From Acidobacteriota bacterium (GTDB taxonomy: Bacteria; Acidobacteriota; Vicinamibacteria; Vicinamibacterales; CAVVIG01), in assembly GCA_017883165.1 (NCBI GenBank), contig JADGOC010000017.1, positions 1-39,968 on the forward strand: a stretch of DNA of 39,968 nucleotides, given 5' to 3'. Shown here in pieces: positions 8,226-17,888 of the stretch. The position numbers and the translations under genes were made by a program. Within the stretch, counting starts at the first letter, position 1; each line of letters opens with the position of its first letter. Below the pieces are notes generated by a model. The model was not told where the DNA came from and made no database searches. It saw nothing but the letters and a program-made list of their open reading frames with translations.

Positions 8226-10886
8226 CTAGAACGTGGACCCGACGGCAAAGCGGAACGAGAACCCCTTCTGCGGCTGCAAGCTGTTGTCGAACACGCCGGA
8301 CCGCTGGGGATCGTAGGCGAAGATCAGCCGGAACGGCACGTTCAGCACCGGCATGAAGAAGCGAATTTCGGCGCCGGTCGACGTCTTGACGTCCTGCAGG
8401 TTGAAGTTCAACCCCGGCTTGAGCGTCGTCAGCAGCGATCCGCCGTCGGGGACAAACGGCGCCGGCCCCTGCAGTTCCGGCCCCGGCTCGACCTCGCCGG
8501 CGTCGTAAAAGAGGATGAGGCGGACCGGGCCGGCGATGGAGATCATCTCCTCGACGTTGAGCAAGAGGCTCTTGTTGCCCCCCAGCACGAGGCCGGTCAC
8601 CGCATCCTGCGGTCCGACCGTCCGGACGTCGAAGCCGCGCAGGCTGTACTCGCCGCCGAGGAACAGCTTCTCGAAGATGGGCAGCTCCTTCGAGCCGCTG
8701 AACGGGTGGATGTACTGGTATTGGGCGCGCCAACCGAGCGTGAGGCGGCTGGCCTGCTTCCAGTACCACACGCCTTCCAGCATCGGCTTGTAGAAATTGG
8801 TATTGCCGCCAAGGCCCGCCAGATCGATCGACAGCGAGTAGCGCTTGCCCGTGGTCGGAAAGATCGGGTTGTCGACCGTGTTGTGCACCAAGCTCGGCAC
8901 GACCTTGCTGATGATCCGCTCGCCACCCTGTCCGATGAGCAGCGAATCGCGCAGGAAGGGATTGCGCGCCAGCACCACCGGGTCCTGATAGACGTCGGCG
9001 ATTTCGGTGACGCGCACGCGCTCGTAGCTGTAATTGATGAAGCCCCGGGTGAAGCCGCCCAGCGGGACGCCGGTCGTGACCACCGCCCCGGTCGACTGCT
9101 GCGTGAACTGGCCGATGTAGCGGATCTCGCTCTTGAACAGATTGAAGCCGCCGGTGATGTTGCGATCGAAGAGGAACGGCTCGGTGAACGCCAGCGAGTA
9201 GTTCTGCGCGCGCGATCCGGCCTGCAGCGACAGCGTGAGGTTCTCGCCGCGGCCGAGGAAGTTCGACGTCTGGAACGACATCTGCCCGAAGAAGCCCTCG
9301 AACTGCGACACGCCGGCGCCGAACGTCAGCTGATTGCGGTTCTGCTCCTCGAACTTCAGCCTGACGTCGACTTTGTTGTCGGCGCCCGGCGTCTTCTCGA
9401 CGTTGACGTCCTTGCCGCCTTCGATCGGCTTGAAGTAGCCGAGCTGATTGAGCCGCTTGATGCTGAACTTCAGCGCCTCGGTGTTGAAGACGCCGTCCTC
9501 CACCAGCCGCAGCTCGCGCCGGATCACGTTGTCGCGCGTCGTCGTATTCCCGGTGAAGATGATGCGGTTCACGAAGAACTGCTTGCCTTCCTGCATCCGC
9601 ATCACGACGTCGACGATCGGCGGCCCCGCCTGCGCGGCCTTCGGCGGTTCGGTCGCCTTCAGCGCTTCGGGCACCTCGGGCTCGACCGGGTTCGCCTGGT
9701 CGCGCGGCCTGAGATCCGGATAGCCGGTGAACTCGAAATAGCCGCCCGTGCCGTACACCTCGCGCGCTTTGTCGAGCCCCTTGCGGATCACTTTTTCGCT
9801 GTAGTATTCGCCCGTCTTCAGCTTGAAGAGCGGCTTGAGGAACTCGGACTTGACGACGATGTTGCCGTCGAAGGTGAAGTCGCCCACCGTGTAGCGGCGG
9901 CCCTCGGTGATGGGCACGCCCAGCGTGATCCAGCGCGTCTTCGTGTCTTTGGAATCCTCGATGAACTTGACGTCCGGCGCGCCGACGTGCGCGTTGATGT
10001 ATCCGTGATCGCGGTAATACGCCACGATCTTCTCCGCGTCGTCGTCGAACTTGGCTTCCTGATAGGTGCCGCGGCCGGTGAGGAAGGAAAAGAGCCACTG
10101 CCCCTTGTTGTCTTTCATCTGCCGCTTGAGCGCGCGGTCGCCGATCGCCTTGTTGCCGGTGAAATGGATCGAGCGGATCCTGACCTTCGGCCCTTCGTCC
10201 ATCTTGAACGTCAGGTGGACGAGCTTCGGCGACCCGGGCATCATCTGAATCTCGTGGGTCACCTCGGCGAACTGAAAGCCCTTCTCTTTCAACATCCCGC
10301 GCACGACACCCTCGACCTTTTTCACCAGGGCGGGATCGATGAAGGTATCGAGGCGGATCACCGCGTCTTCTTCCTTCAGCTTGTCGTCGATCTTCGACGT
10401 CTCGATGTTCTTGGACCCGATGTAGTCGACGATCTTGACCCGCTGCCGCTCCTCCATGTTGTAGACGACGATCTTGCCGACCACGCCGTTGCTGAAGGTG
10501 TAGTCGCGCACGTCGATCCACAGGTTGTCGAGGAAGTTGGTCGCCCACAGGCGCTTGAAGTCGTCGAGGATGATCTTCTCGGTCGCGTCGTCGTACGGCT
10601 TCCAGGTGCCCTCCGACGGCTTGCTGACCAGATTTTTGACCTGGATGTAATAGAGGTACGTCTGTGTTTCGATGAGCGGCACGCCGCCCTGGGCATCGAA
10701 GCAGGGGGCCACGAGCCAGAGGATCGGAGCCGAACCCACCGGCGGCAGGTTCGCGGGCTGCGGCACTTGCGTCCCGCATACGAGGGCGGGCGCTGCGGCC
10801 TGAGGCGGCGTCGCCGGCTGCTGGGCGGCGAGCGGCGCGGCCACCAACAGAGCCAAGGCGAGGAACACGACCAGACGCTTCACCAT
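8226..10886 (-). CDS. bamA: Outer membrane protein assembly factor BamA
   Basis: BamA is the central Omp85 pore that folds beta-barrel proteins into the outer membrane. The 886-residue product has a signal peptide (MVKRLVVFLALALLVAAPLAAQ), several POTRA domains, and a C-terminal 16-strand barrel starting near FGAGVSQFEG. The L6 loop motif appears as LRGF (8631-8642, minus strand), where most relatives have VRGF. The last residue is Phe, the usual barrel-end signal. An acidic Pro-rich insert of about 35 residues interrupts a late POTRA domain (around 9640-9720). A further in-frame ATG lies seven codons upstream at 10907; the one at 10886 is preferred because it starts the signal peptide. The gene follows clpC by 79 bases and precedes skp/ompH, its functional partner. 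Confidence 0.95.
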   Translation of the reverse strand: MVKRLVVFLALALLVAAPLAAQQPATPPQAAAPALVCGTQVPQPANLPPVGSAPILWLVAPCFDAQGGVPLIETQTYLYYIQVKNLVSKPSEGTWKPYDDATEKIILDDFKRLWATNFLDNLWIDVRDYTFSNGVVGKIVVYNMEERQRVKIVDYIGSKNIETSKIDDKLKEEDAVIRLDTFIDPALVKKVEGVVRGMLKEKGFQFAEVTHEIQMMPGSPKLVHLTFKMDEGPKVRIRSIHFTGNKAIGDRALKRQMKDNKGQWLFSFLTGRGTYQEAKFDDDAEKIVAYYRDHGYINAHVGAPDVKFIEDSKDTKTRWITLGVPITEGRRYTVGDFTFDGNIVVKSEFLKPLFKLKTGEYYSEKVIRKGLDKAREVYGTGGYFEFTGYPDLRPRDQANPVEPEVPEALKATEPPKAAQAGPPIVDVVMRMQEGKQFFVNRIIFTGNTTTRDNVIRRELRLVEDGVFNTEALKFSIKRLNQLGYFKPIEGGKDVNVEKTPGADNKVDVRLKFEEQNRNQLTFGAGVSQFEGFFGQMSFQTSNFLGRGENLTLSLQAGSRAQNYSLAFTEPFLFDRNITGGFNLFKSEIRYIGQFTQQSTGAVVTTGVPLGGFTRGFINYSYERVRVTEIADVYQDPVVLARNPFLRDSLLIGQGGERIISKVVPSLVHNTVDNPIFPTTGKRYSLSIDLAGLGGNTNFYKPMLEGVWYWKQASRLTLGWRAQYQYIHPFSGSKELPIFEKLFLGGEYSLRGFDVRTVGPQDAVTGLVLGGNKSLLLNVEEMISIAGPVRLILFYDAGEVEPGPELQGPAPFVPDGGSLLTTLKPGLNFNLQDVKTSTGAEIRFFMPVLNVPFRLIFAYDPQRSGVFDNSLQPQKGFSFRFAVGSTF

Positions 10887-10965
10887 GCTAAGGGATTCAT
10901 AAGGCACACGATCGCTGAACTCGTTACTTTACTGGATTTTAGACGTCTCAGGCGACCCGGCGGCT

Positions 10966-13401
10966 TTACGTGAGCTTTCGGCCGGCTGCCAGTTCGCCGG
11001 CGGGCCGGTAGGCCAGTGCACCGGCGTCGAGGTAGACCTCGATGTCGCCGCCCTGCAGATGGCCCCGGATGAGCTCTTCCGATAGGGGATCCTCGACATA
11101 GCGTTGGATGGCGCGGCGCAGCGGCCGCGCGCCGTACGAACGGTCCTTGCAGGTGACCTCGATGATCCAGTCGATGACCTCGGGCATGAGCGCGATTTTC
11201 AGCTTGCGATCCACCAGGTTCTCGTTCAGCTGGGTAACCAGCAGTCCCATAATCTTTCGCAGGTCGTCGTCGCCGAGCGCCTCGAAGACGATGATTTCGT
11301 CGATGCGGTTGATGAACTCCGGGTTGAAGGTGCGCTTCACCTCGCCGAGCACCATGTCGTTGACGTTCTTGGCGATCTCGCCCGTGTCGCTCGACTGGAA
11401 GCCCATCGAGCTCTTCTTCTGGATGAAGCGCGCGCCGATGTTCGACGTCATGATGATGATCGTGTTCTTGAAGTTCACCCGGTTGCCGAGGCCGTCGGTG
11501 AGGTGGCCGTCCTCGAACACCTGTAGCAGGATGTTGAAGATGTCGGGGTGCGCCTTCTCGATCTCGTCGAGCAGCACGACCGAGTACGGATTGCGCTTCA
11601 CCTTCTCGGTGAGCTGCCCGCCCTCTTCGTGCCCGACGTATCCGGGCGGCGAGCCGATCAGCTTCGACACCGAGTGCTTCTCCATGTACTCGGACATGTC
11701 GAAGCGGATGAGCGCGTGGTCGCTGCCGAAGAGAAAATTGGCGAGCGCGCGCGCCAGCTCGGTCTTGCCGACGCCGGTCGGACCCAGAAACACGAAGCTG
11801 CCGACCGGACGATTGGGGTTCTTCAGCCCGGCGCGCGAGCGGCGGATGGCGCGCGAGATCGCCGAGATCGCCTTCTCCTGGCTAATGACGCGCCGATGGA
11901 GCTCGGCTTCCATGCGCAGCAGCTTGTCGCCTTCGTCCTGGTTGATCGACGCCATCGGCACGCCGGTCCACTTGGACACGACCTCGTCGATCTCGGCCTT
12001 GCCGACGACGACCTTGCGCGCCGACGAGGTCACGACGAACTTCTCGCGGACAAACTGCAGGTTTTCGCGCGCGGTCACTTCCTGCTCGCGGTAGAACTGC
12101 GCCTTCTCGAAATCCTTCTGCGAGACGGCGCTCTCCATCTGCTCGACGGCGACGCGGATGGACTTGTTGATTTCGCCGAACTCCTCGCTGTAGCCCGCTT
12201 CGCGCAGCTTGGCGCGCGCGCCCGCCTCGTCGACCAGATCGATCGCCTTGTCGGGCAGGAAGCGGTCCGTGATGTAGCGGTTCGACTGGTAGACCGCCGC
12301 CTCGATCGCGTCGCGCGTGTACTCGACGTGATGGAAATTCTCGTACCGATCCTTGACGCCGAGCAGAATCTCGATCGTCTCGCTCTCGCCGGGTGGATCC
12401 ACCTTGATGGCCTGGAAGCGGCGCTCGAGTGATCGATCCTTCTCGATGTACTTGCGGTACTCGGCCGGCGTCGTAGCGCCGATGCAGCGGATCTCGCCGC
12501 GGCTGAGCGCCGGCTTCAGGATGTTCGCCGCGTCGAGCGAGCCTTCGGCCGATCCGGCGCCGACCAGCGTATGCAGCTCGTCGATGAAGACGATGATGTT
12601 CGGGTTGTCGGTCAGCTCCTTCATGATCGCCTTGAGGCGCTCTTCGAACTGGCCGCGATACTTGGTGCCGGCGACGATCAGCGAGATGTCGAGCGCGAGG
12701 ATCCGCTTGTCGGCGAGAAAGTGCGGCACGTCGCCGTAGACGATCTTCTGCGCCAGCCCTTCGACGATCGCCGTCTTGCCGACGCCGGGCTCGCCGATGA
12801 GCACGGCGTTGTTCTTCGTGCGGCGGCAGAGGACCTGCTGCACGCGCTCGAGCTCGTGCTCGCGCCCCACCAGGGGATCGAGTTGGTTCTTCATCGCCGA
12901 CTCGGTGAGGTCGCGGCTGAACTCGGCGAGCAGCGGCGTTTCCTTTACGCGCGTCAGCGTCGTCTTCTCGTTCAGAAGCTGGACGATGTCCTCGCGGACC
13001 GTGTTGAGGCGCATCCCCTTTTCCATGAGGATGGACGCCGCCACCGATCGCTCCTCGCGGAGGATGCCAAGCAAGAGATGTTCGGTACCGATGTAGTTGT
13101 GCAGCAGGCGGTCGGCCTCTTCGGCGGCAAACTGCAGCACGCGTTTGGTTTCGGCGCTGAAGGGAATCTCGACCGAGGTGGAGACCTTCTCGCGAAACAC
13201 CGTGCGGCCTTCGATTTCCTTGCGGATGTTCTCGAGCGACAGATGGGAGCGCGCGAAAATTCGGCTGGTGAGCCCTTTGCCCTCCCGTATGAGCCCAAGC
13301 AGGAGATGCTCGGTCTCGATGGAGATGCTACCAAGCTGACTGGCCTCGTAACGGGCGAAGAACAGTACTCGTCGAGCCCTTTCGGTATACCGTTCGAACA
13401 T
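10966..13401 (-). CDS. clpC: ClpC-type AAA+ unfoldase of the ClpCP protease
   Basis: ClpC unfolds proteins and feeds them to ClpP; it works in the cytoplasm and in stress responses. The 811-residue protein has a double Clp N-domain (1-145), a first AAA+ module (Walker A GEPGVGKT 203-210, Walker B VFIDE 271-275), a UVR-type coiled middle segment (about 413-448), and a second AAA+ module (GPTGVGKT 540-547, VLLDEIE 609-615). A MGF tripeptide at 666-668 occupies the place of the ClpP-docking loop. The short middle domain separates it from ClpB. Its place between lolD and bamA is unusual. A candidate promoter and a 9-base inverted repeat precede it, and the ribosome binding site AGGTAGG lies four bases before the ATG. 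Confidence 0.96.
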   Translation of the reverse strand: MFERYTERARRVLFFARYEASQLGSISIETEHLLLGLIREGKGLTSRIFARSHLSLENIRKEIEGRTVFREKVSTSVEIPFSAETKRVLQFAAEEADRLLHNYIGTEHLLLGILREERSVAASILMEKGMRLNTVREDIVQLLNEKTTLTRVKETPLLAEFSRDLTESAMKNQLDPLVGREHELERVQQVLCRRTKNNAVLIGEPGVGKTAIVEGLAQKIVYGDVPHFLADKRILALDISLIVAGTKYRGQFEERLKAIMKELTDNPNIIVFIDELHTLVGAGSAEGSLDAANILKPALSRGEIRCIGATTPAEYRKYIEKDRSLERRFQAIKVDPPGESETIEILLGVKDRYENFHHVEYTRDAIEAAVYQSNRYITDRFLPDKAIDLVDEAGARAKLREAGYSEEFGEINKSIRVAVEQMESAVSQKDFEKAQFYREQEVTARENLQFVREKFVVTSSARKVVVGKAEIDEVVSKWTGVPMASINQDEGDKLLRMEAELHRRVISQEKAISAISRAIRRSRAGLKNPNRPVGSFVFLGPTGVGKTELARALANFLFGSDHALIRFDMSEYMEKHSVSKLIGSPPGYVGHEEGGQLTEKVKRNPYSVVLLDEIEKAHPDIFNILLQVFEDGHLTDGLGNRVNFKNTIIIMTSNIGARFIQKKSSMGFQSSDTGEIAKNVNDMVLGEVKRTFNPEFINRIDEIIVFEALGDDDLRKIMGLLVTQLNENLVDRKLKIALMPEVIDWIIEVTCKDRSYGARPLRRAIQRYVEDPLSEELIRGHLQGGDIEVYLDAGALAYRPAGELAAGRKLT

Positions 13402-13404
13402 CCA

Positions 13405-13475
13405 GCCTACCTAGGTGAAAACGGATGGGGTTGGGGTCATGGCCATACTAACCACAGTATACGGCATAGGTAGGC
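13405..13475. promoter_or_regulatory. 9-base perfect inverted repeat around the clpC leader
   Basis: GCCTACCTA at 13405-13413 and its exact complement TAGGTAGGC at 13467-13475 enclose the candidate clpC start site. The proximal copy contains the clpC Shine-Dalgarno sequence. The distal copy lies in the promoter spacer. It could be a repressor dyad, or an RNA stem formed only in read-through mRNA from lolD. Confidence 0.4.
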
Positions 13476-13484
13476 CTCAACCAA
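13456..13484 (-). promoter_or_regulatory. Candidate sigma-70-type promoter of clpC
   Basis: On the minus strand TTGGTT (13479-13484) and TATACT (13456-13461) are separated by exactly 17 bases. The -10 matches the consensus in five of six positions, the -35 in three. The predicted start near 13449 would give a leader of about 48 bases. Confidence 0.45.
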
Positions 13485-13494
13485 TGGCATTCCG

Positions 13495-13513
13495 CCCCAC
13501 CTGTGGTGTGGGG
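13495..13513. other. GC-rich hairpin just after lolD
   Basis: CCCCAC and GTGGGG pair over a seven-base loop. On the plus strand a TTTT run follows, as in an intrinsic terminator, but the genes here lie on the minus strand, where no T run follows. It may slow read-through or protect the lolD end of the mRNA. Confidence 0.35.
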
Positions 13514-13516
13514 TTT

Positions 13517-14191
13517 TCAGATCGGCACCAGCCGTCCGCCCTCGAGGCGCAGGACGCGGTCGCAGGCGGCGGCCAGACGCGGGTTGTGGGTGGCGATGAT
13601 GGAGGTCAGCGCGAAATCGCGGTGCATCTCGCGCAGCAGCGCATGCAGGGAGTCCGCGGTCTGCTCGTCGAGGTCGCCAGTCGGCTCGTCGGCGAGCAGC
13701 ACCGCCGGACGCATCACCAGCGCGCGCGCCATGGCCACGCGCTGCTGCTCACCGCCCGACAGCATCCCCGGCCGGTGCACGAGCCGCTCACCCAGGCCGA
13801 CGCGGACGAGCAGCGCCTCGGCCCGCGGCCGCGCCTCGGCCATCGGCATCCGCGCGATACGCATCGGCATCTCGGCGTTCTCCAGCGCGCTGAACTCGGG
13901 CAGCAGATGATGGAACTGAAACACGAAGCCGACGTGCCGGTTGCGGAACGCGACGATGTCGGCGTCAATGAGCGTCGTCAGATCCGCCTCGCCGATCGCG
14001 ACCGTCCCCGCGTCGGCGCGATCGAGGCCGCCGAGGACGTGCAGCAGCGTGCTCTTCCCGACGCCCGAGGCGCCGACGATGGCGACCATCTCGCCGGTGT
14101 CGACGCTCAAATCGAGGTCGCGCAGCACCGTCAGCGACGTCTGCCCCACCGGATAGCGTTTGACGATGCCGTGAGCTTCAACAAACGCCAT
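13517..14191 (-). CDS. lolD: LolD-like ABC transporter ATPase (lipoprotein export)
   Basis: LolD powers the LolCDE complex, which extracts lipoproteins from the inner membrane for transfer to the outer membrane. The 224-residue protein has Walker A GASGVGKST, the Q-loop in FVFQFHHLLPEFSALEN (typical of the LolD/FtsE/MacB family), the signature LSGGEQQR, Walker B AVLLADEP, and the switch histidine in IATHN. Length is normal. It starts six bases after the permease gene ends, so the two are coupled. The genomic partner (lolC/E) and bamA downstream support lipoprotein export over other MacB-like roles. Confidence 0.92.
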   Translation of the reverse strand: MAFVEAHGIVKRYPVGQTSLTVLRDLDLSVDTGEMVAIVGASGVGKSTLLHVLGGLDRADAGTVAIGEADLTTLIDADIVAFRNRHVGFVFQFHHLLPEFSALENAEMPMRIARMPMAEARPRAEALLVRVGLGERLVHRPGMLSGGEQQRVAMARALVMRPAVLLADEPTGDLDEQTADSLHALLREMHRDFALTSIIATHNPRLAAACDRVLRLEGGRLVPI

Positions 14192-14197
14192 GGGCGA

Positions 14198-15439
14198 TTA
14201 TTCGTATCTCAGCGCCTGCGCGGGATCGAGGCGCGCGGCCTGGCGTGAGGGATAAATCGTCGCCACGAAGCACACGACCACGGCCGCTAGCACGACCAGC
14301 GCGAAATCGAGCGGCAGCACCGTGAACGGCACGTGCGATACCTGATAGACATCCACCGGCACCCTGATCAGCTTGTAGCGATCGAGCACATACGAGATGG
14401 CGAATCCGGCCGACGCCCCAACCGTCGTGCCGACCATGCCGATGATCAGCCCCTGGATCATGAAGATCGCCGTCACGCTCCGCGCGCTCGCGCCCATCGT
14501 CTTCAAAATGGCGATGTCGCGATGTTTTTCCATGACCAGCAGAATGAGCGAGGCGACGATGTTGAGCGCGGCGACCATGACGATGAGGCCGATGGTCATC
14601 GAGATGGCCATCTTCTCGAGCCAGAGCGCCGAGAAGAGCGGCTTGTTCATCGCGGCCCAGTCCTCCGTTAGGTACTCGCGCCCGAGCGCGGCGGGGATCG
14701 CCTTGGCGATGTCGCCGGCCCGGTAGATGTCGTCGACGCGGAGCTGGATGAGGTCGACCTCGTCTTTCGCGAACAGCCGCTTCGCGACGTCGAGCGAGAC
14801 GAAGCCGTAGGTCGAATCGAACTCGTACAGCCCCAGGCTGAAGGTGCCCGCGACGCGCAGCCGCCTCGGCCGCGGCAGCATGCCGAACGGCGAGACCGTG
14901 CCTTGCGTGGTGATGAGCGAGACCGCATCGCCCACGCGGACGCCGAGCTTGGCGGCGAGATCGGCGCCGAGGAGAATCCCGTCGGCTCCGCCGCCGCCGC
15001 TGCCGCCAGGGGTCGGCAGCGCCGACACGCTGCCGCTCTGGATCGCGCGCGCGATGTCGGTGACCTGCGGCTCGAGCGCGACGTCGATCCCCTTGATCTG
15101 AATCGGCACCGTGTCGCCGGCCGCCGACAGCAGGCCCATGCCCTGAATGGCGGGCGCCGCGCCGACCACGTGCGGAATCGCGAGCAGCCTGGGTATCTCG
15201 GTGCGGTAGTCGGCGATGCCGCCCGTCTTGAACACGTACACGTGCGCGTTCGATCCGAGAATCCGATCGCGCAGCTCCTGCTGGAGCCCGGTCATCAGCG
15301 CGAGCGCGATGACGAGCGCCATCACGCCGACCGTCACGCCGAGCGTCGAGATGAGCGAGATGACCGAGATGAACGCCTGCTTGCGCTTGGCGAGCAGATA
15401 GCGGAAGGCGACGTGGAGCTCGAATGGAAGATCAGTCAC
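14198..15439 (-). CDS. lolC: LolC/LolE-like lipoprotein-releasing permease
   Basis: The 413-residue protein has the LolC/E plan: one N-terminal membrane helix (within about 20-50), a large periplasmic domain (about 50-270), and three C-terminal helices of the FtsX/MacB domain. The opening ELHVAFRYLLAKRKQAFISVISLISTLG holds the family's typical first block (quoted here only in part as RYLLAKRK). A Gly-rich loop lies near residue 150. It starts with GTG at 15439, overlapping the last eight bases of lysS, a sign of translational coupling. Only one permease gene is present, so a homodimer is likely, as in species with a single LolC/E-type (LolF) subunit; a second copy elsewhere cannot be excluded. 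Confidence 0.9.
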   Translation of the reverse strand: MTDLPFELHVAFRYLLAKRKQAFISVISLISTLGVTVGVMALVIALALMTGLQQELRDRILGSNAHVYVFKTGGIADYRTEIPRLLAIPHVVGAAPAIQGMGLLSAAGDTVPIQIKGIDVALEPQVTDIARAIQSGSVSALPTPGGSGGGGADGILLGADLAAKLGVRVGDAVSLITTQGTVSPFGMLPRPRRLRVAGTFSLGLYEFDSTYGFVSLDVAKRLFAKDEVDLIQLRVDDIYRAGDIAKAIPAALGREYLTEDWAAMNKPLFSALWLEKMAISMTIGLIVMVAALNIVASLILLVMEKHRDIAILKTMGASARSVTAIFMIQGLIIGMVGTTVGASAGFAISYVLDRYKLIRVPVDVYQVSHVPFTVLPLDFALVVLAAVVVCFVATIYPSRQAARLDPAQALRYE

Positions 15440-16931
15440 GCGTTCTCATCAGCGGGAACAAAATGACGTCGCGGATCGAGGGGCGGTTGGTGAGCAGCAT
15501 CACGAGGCGATCGATGCCCACGCCCTCGCCGCCGGTCGGCGGCAGCCCGTACTCGAGGGCGCGGATGTAATCGTCGTCCATTTGATGCGCTTCGAGATCG
15601 CCGAGCGCGCGATCCTTCAGCTGCGCCTCGAAGCGCCGCCGCTGCTCGGCCGGATCGTTCAGCTCGCTGAAGGCGTTGGCCACCTCGAAGCCGCCGATGT
15701 AGAGCTCGAAGCGCTCGACCGTGTCGGGATCGTCCGGCTTCTGCTTGGAAAGCGGCGACACCTCGGTCGGAAAATCGTAGACGAAGGTCGGCTGGACGAG
15801 CCGATCCTCGCAGAGCGCCTCGAAAATATCGGTCGTGATCTTGCCCGCGCCGTGGCCGGCGGCGACGTCCAGCCCGAGCAGCCGCGCGAGATCGGCCGCC
15901 GTGTCGCGCTGTCTGAGATCGGCATCGGTCACCTCACGCGCCAGGCGCCGCGACGCCGCCTCGCGCGCCGCCGCGCGCAGCGACAGCCGCGTGAACGGCG
16001 GGGCCAGCGAGATCGCGTGATCGCCGAAGGTGATCTGGTCGGTGCCGATCGCCTGACGCGCCACCGATGAGATCAGCACCTCGGTCATCGTCATCAGCGC
16101 CTGGTAGTCGGCGTACGCTTCGTAGAACTCCATCATGGTGAACTCGGGGTTGTGTTGCGTGGAGATCCCCTCGTTCCGGAAGTTGCGGTTGATCTCGAAC
16201 ACCTTCTCCATGCCGCCGACCGTGAGCCGCTTGAGGTAGAGTTCCGGCGCGATGCGCAGGAAGAGATCCATGTCGAGCGTGTTGTGATGCGTCGTGAACG
16301 GGCGCGCGATGGCGCCGCCGGCGATCGGCTGCATCATCGGCGTCTCGACCTCGAGGTAGCCGCGCGCCGTCATGAACTCGCGAATCGCCGCCACCACTCG
16401 GCTGCGCGTCTCGAAGACCCGGCGCGAATCCGGATTCACGATGAGATCCAGATAGCGCTGGCGGTAGCGCGTTTCGACGTCGGTGAGCCCGTGCCACTTC
16501 TCAGGAAGCGGCAGCAGGCACTTGGACAGGAAGTGCAGCCGCGACGCCCAGATCGTCAGCTCGTTGGTCTTGGTCCGGAACAGCCGCCCCTCGACGCCGA
16601 CCCAGTCGCCGAAATCGAGCAGCTTGAAGATCGTGAAGTCGAGCGCCGGGATGGAGTCCTGCCGGATGTACACCTGGATCTTCGCGCGGCCATCCGACAG
16701 CACGAGGAAGTTCGCCTTGCCGAACGATCGGATGGCCAGAATCCGTCCGGCGGTGGCCGTTTCCGTGCGGTCGGCTTCGAGCTCGTCGTGCGTCCGCTCG
16801 CCATGGCGGGCGACCAGATCCGAAATCGCGTCGCGCCGGTCGAACGTCCGCGGGTAGACCTCGACGCCGAGCCTGGCGAGCTCGGCCAGGTTGGCGCGAC
16901 GTTGTTCAACTTGTTCGTCTTGAGAGGACAT
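15432..16931 (-). CDS. lysS: Lysyl-tRNA synthetase, class II
   Basis: LysS charges tRNA-Lys. The 499-residue protein has an N-terminal OB-fold anticodon-binding domain (about 55-150) and a class II catalytic core. Motif 2 is the block around FRNEGISTQHNPEFTMMEF; motif 3 is GEGVGIDRLVMLL near the C-terminus. The end LFPLMR is typical. Length equals that of bacterial LysS. It follows nusB by 29 bases and overlaps the start of the Lol permease. A lysS-lolC/E link is common in Deltaproteobacteria and here probably reflects shared transcription rather than shared function. Confidence 0.96.
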   Translation of the reverse strand: MSSQDEQVEQRRANLAELARLGVEVYPRTFDRRDAISDLVARHGERTHDELEADRTETATAGRILAIRSFGKANFLVLSDGRAKIQVYIRQDSIPALDFTIFKLLDFGDWVGVEGRLFRTKTNELTIWASRLHFLSKCLLPLPEKWHGLTDVETRYRQRYLDLIVNPDSRRVFETRSRVVAAIREFMTARGYLEVETPMMQPIAGGAIARPFTTHHNTLDMDLFLRIAPELYLKRLTVGGMEKVFEINRNFRNEGISTQHNPEFTMMEFYEAYADYQALMTMTEVLISSVARQAIGTDQITFGDHAISLAPPFTRLSLRAAAREAASRRLAREVTDADLRQRDTAADLARLLGLDVAAGHGAGKITTDIFEALCEDRLVQPTFVYDFPTEVSPLSKQKPDDPDTVERFELYIGGFEVANAFSELNDPAEQRRRFEAQLKDRALGDLEAHQMDDDYIRALEYGLPPTGGEGVGIDRLVMLLTNRPSIRDVILFPLMRTRD

Positions 16932-16960
16932 ACAAAAAAGCTACATCAGGGGTGGAGCCG

Positions 16961-17401
16961 TTATCGCGTCTCGATCTTCTTTCGTATTCCGTCCAACATC
17001 CCGTTGATGAACTTGACCGCTTCCTCGGTGCTGAACGTGCGCGCCAGCTCGAGCGCTTCATTAATCACCACGGCCGGCGGCGTCTCGGGATCGCGCAGCA
17101 GCTCGCACACGGCCATGCGGAGGATCAGCCGATCGATCACCGCCATCCGCTCGGGACGCCAGCGCTCGGCGGTCCCGGCGATGAGCGCGTCGATCTCGGC
17201 GAGCCGCGCCACGGTGTCGCGCGACAGTGCCGACGCGAAGGTCTGCAGCGGTTCGGACGGCGCCTCGGTGTCGGGCCACTGCTGCTCGAAGAACGTCCGG
17301 GCCGCACGATCGACGTCGGTGCGCCCGACCTCCCAGTGATACAGGATCTGCAGCGTCGCTTCGCGCGCGCGGTGCCGGCGGTCCTTGCGCGCACGCGGCA
17401 T
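16961..17401 (-). CDS. nusB: Transcription antitermination factor NusB
   Basis: NusB joins NusE (S10) on boxA RNA and promotes antitermination on rRNA operons. The 146-residue all-helical protein starts with the basic segment MPRARKDRRHRAREATLQIL and ends in the block PAVVINEALELARTFSTEEA, both family landmarks. The ATG at 17401 overlaps nothing but stands one base after the TGA of ribH (TGACATG), so the two are coupled. The ribH-nusB pair is conserved in very many bacteria. A longer frame opening at 17446 is rejected because it would overlap ribH. Confidence 0.93.
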   Translation of the reverse strand: MPRARKDRRHRAREATLQILYHWEVGRTDVDRAARTFFEQQWPDTEAPSEPLQTFASALSRDTVARLAEIDALIAGTAERWRPERMAVIDRLILRMAVCELLRDPETPPAVVINEALELARTFSTEEAVKFINGMLDGIRKKIETR

Positions 17402-17402
17402 G

Positions 17403-17888
17403 TCAGCTCGCCGTCGACGGCTGGCGTGCCAGTTGCGCGACGACACTCGCCATCTGGACGGCGGCGGCCGCGGCTTCGTAGCCTTTGTTCGACGGCCCCT
17501 CGCCCGCCCGGTCGATCGCTTCTTCGATCGAGTTGGTCGTCAGCACGCCGAACGTCATCGGGACGCCGGTCGCCGCTGACGCCGAGGTCAGGCCGCTCGC
17601 CACCGCCGACGCGATGTACTCGAAGTGCGGCGTCGCACCGCGGATGACGCAGCCCAGGCAGACGACCGCGTCGTACCCGCCGCTTTCGGCGGCGCGCTGC
17701 GCCGCAATCGGAATCTCGAAGGCGCCCGGTACCACCACGACCGTCACATCGTCCGGCCTGACGCCCGCCGCGGCGAGCGCCGCGAGCGCACCGGCCTGAA
17801 GCCGCTCGGTCACAAAGTCGTTGTATCGGGACACGACGATCGCGAAGCGAAAGCCCGACGCCGTCTGTGTGCCTTCGATGGTGCGCAC
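17403..17888 (-). CDS. ribH: 6,7-dimethyl-8-ribityllumazine synthase
   Basis: RibH condenses a ribityl-amino-uracil with 3,4-dihydroxybutanone phosphate to give lumazine, the penultimate step of riboflavin synthesis; subunits form pentamers or 60-mer shells. The 161-residue product has the substrate-binding blocks SRYNDF and PGAFEIP, the signature GCVIRGATPHFEYI with the catalytic histidine, and FGVLTTNSIEEA plus KGYEAA. The start is GTG at 17888, directly after the TAG of the enoyl-CoA hydratase gene. It sits before nusB as in many genomes. The other rib genes are not in the window. Confidence 0.95.
   Translation of the reverse strand: MRTIEGTQTASGFRFAIVVSRYNDFVTERLQAGALAALAAAGVRPDDVTVVVVPGAFEIPIAAQRAAESGGYDAVVCLGCVIRGATPHFEYIASAVASGLTSASAATGVPMTFGVLTTNSIEEAIDRAGEGPSNKGYEAAAAAVQMASVVAQLARQPSTAS

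Noticed and set aside
7056-10973. Plus-strand open frame of 1305 codons
   Set aside because: It lies antisense to lpxA, skp and bamA, is very rich in Arg, Asp, Leu and Val, and has no domain. It is a by-product of GC-rich codon use on the other strand.
13495-13520. Intrinsic terminator on the plus strand
   Set aside because: The hairpin and T run are oriented to the plus strand, where no gene is transcribed. It is listed only as a hairpin.
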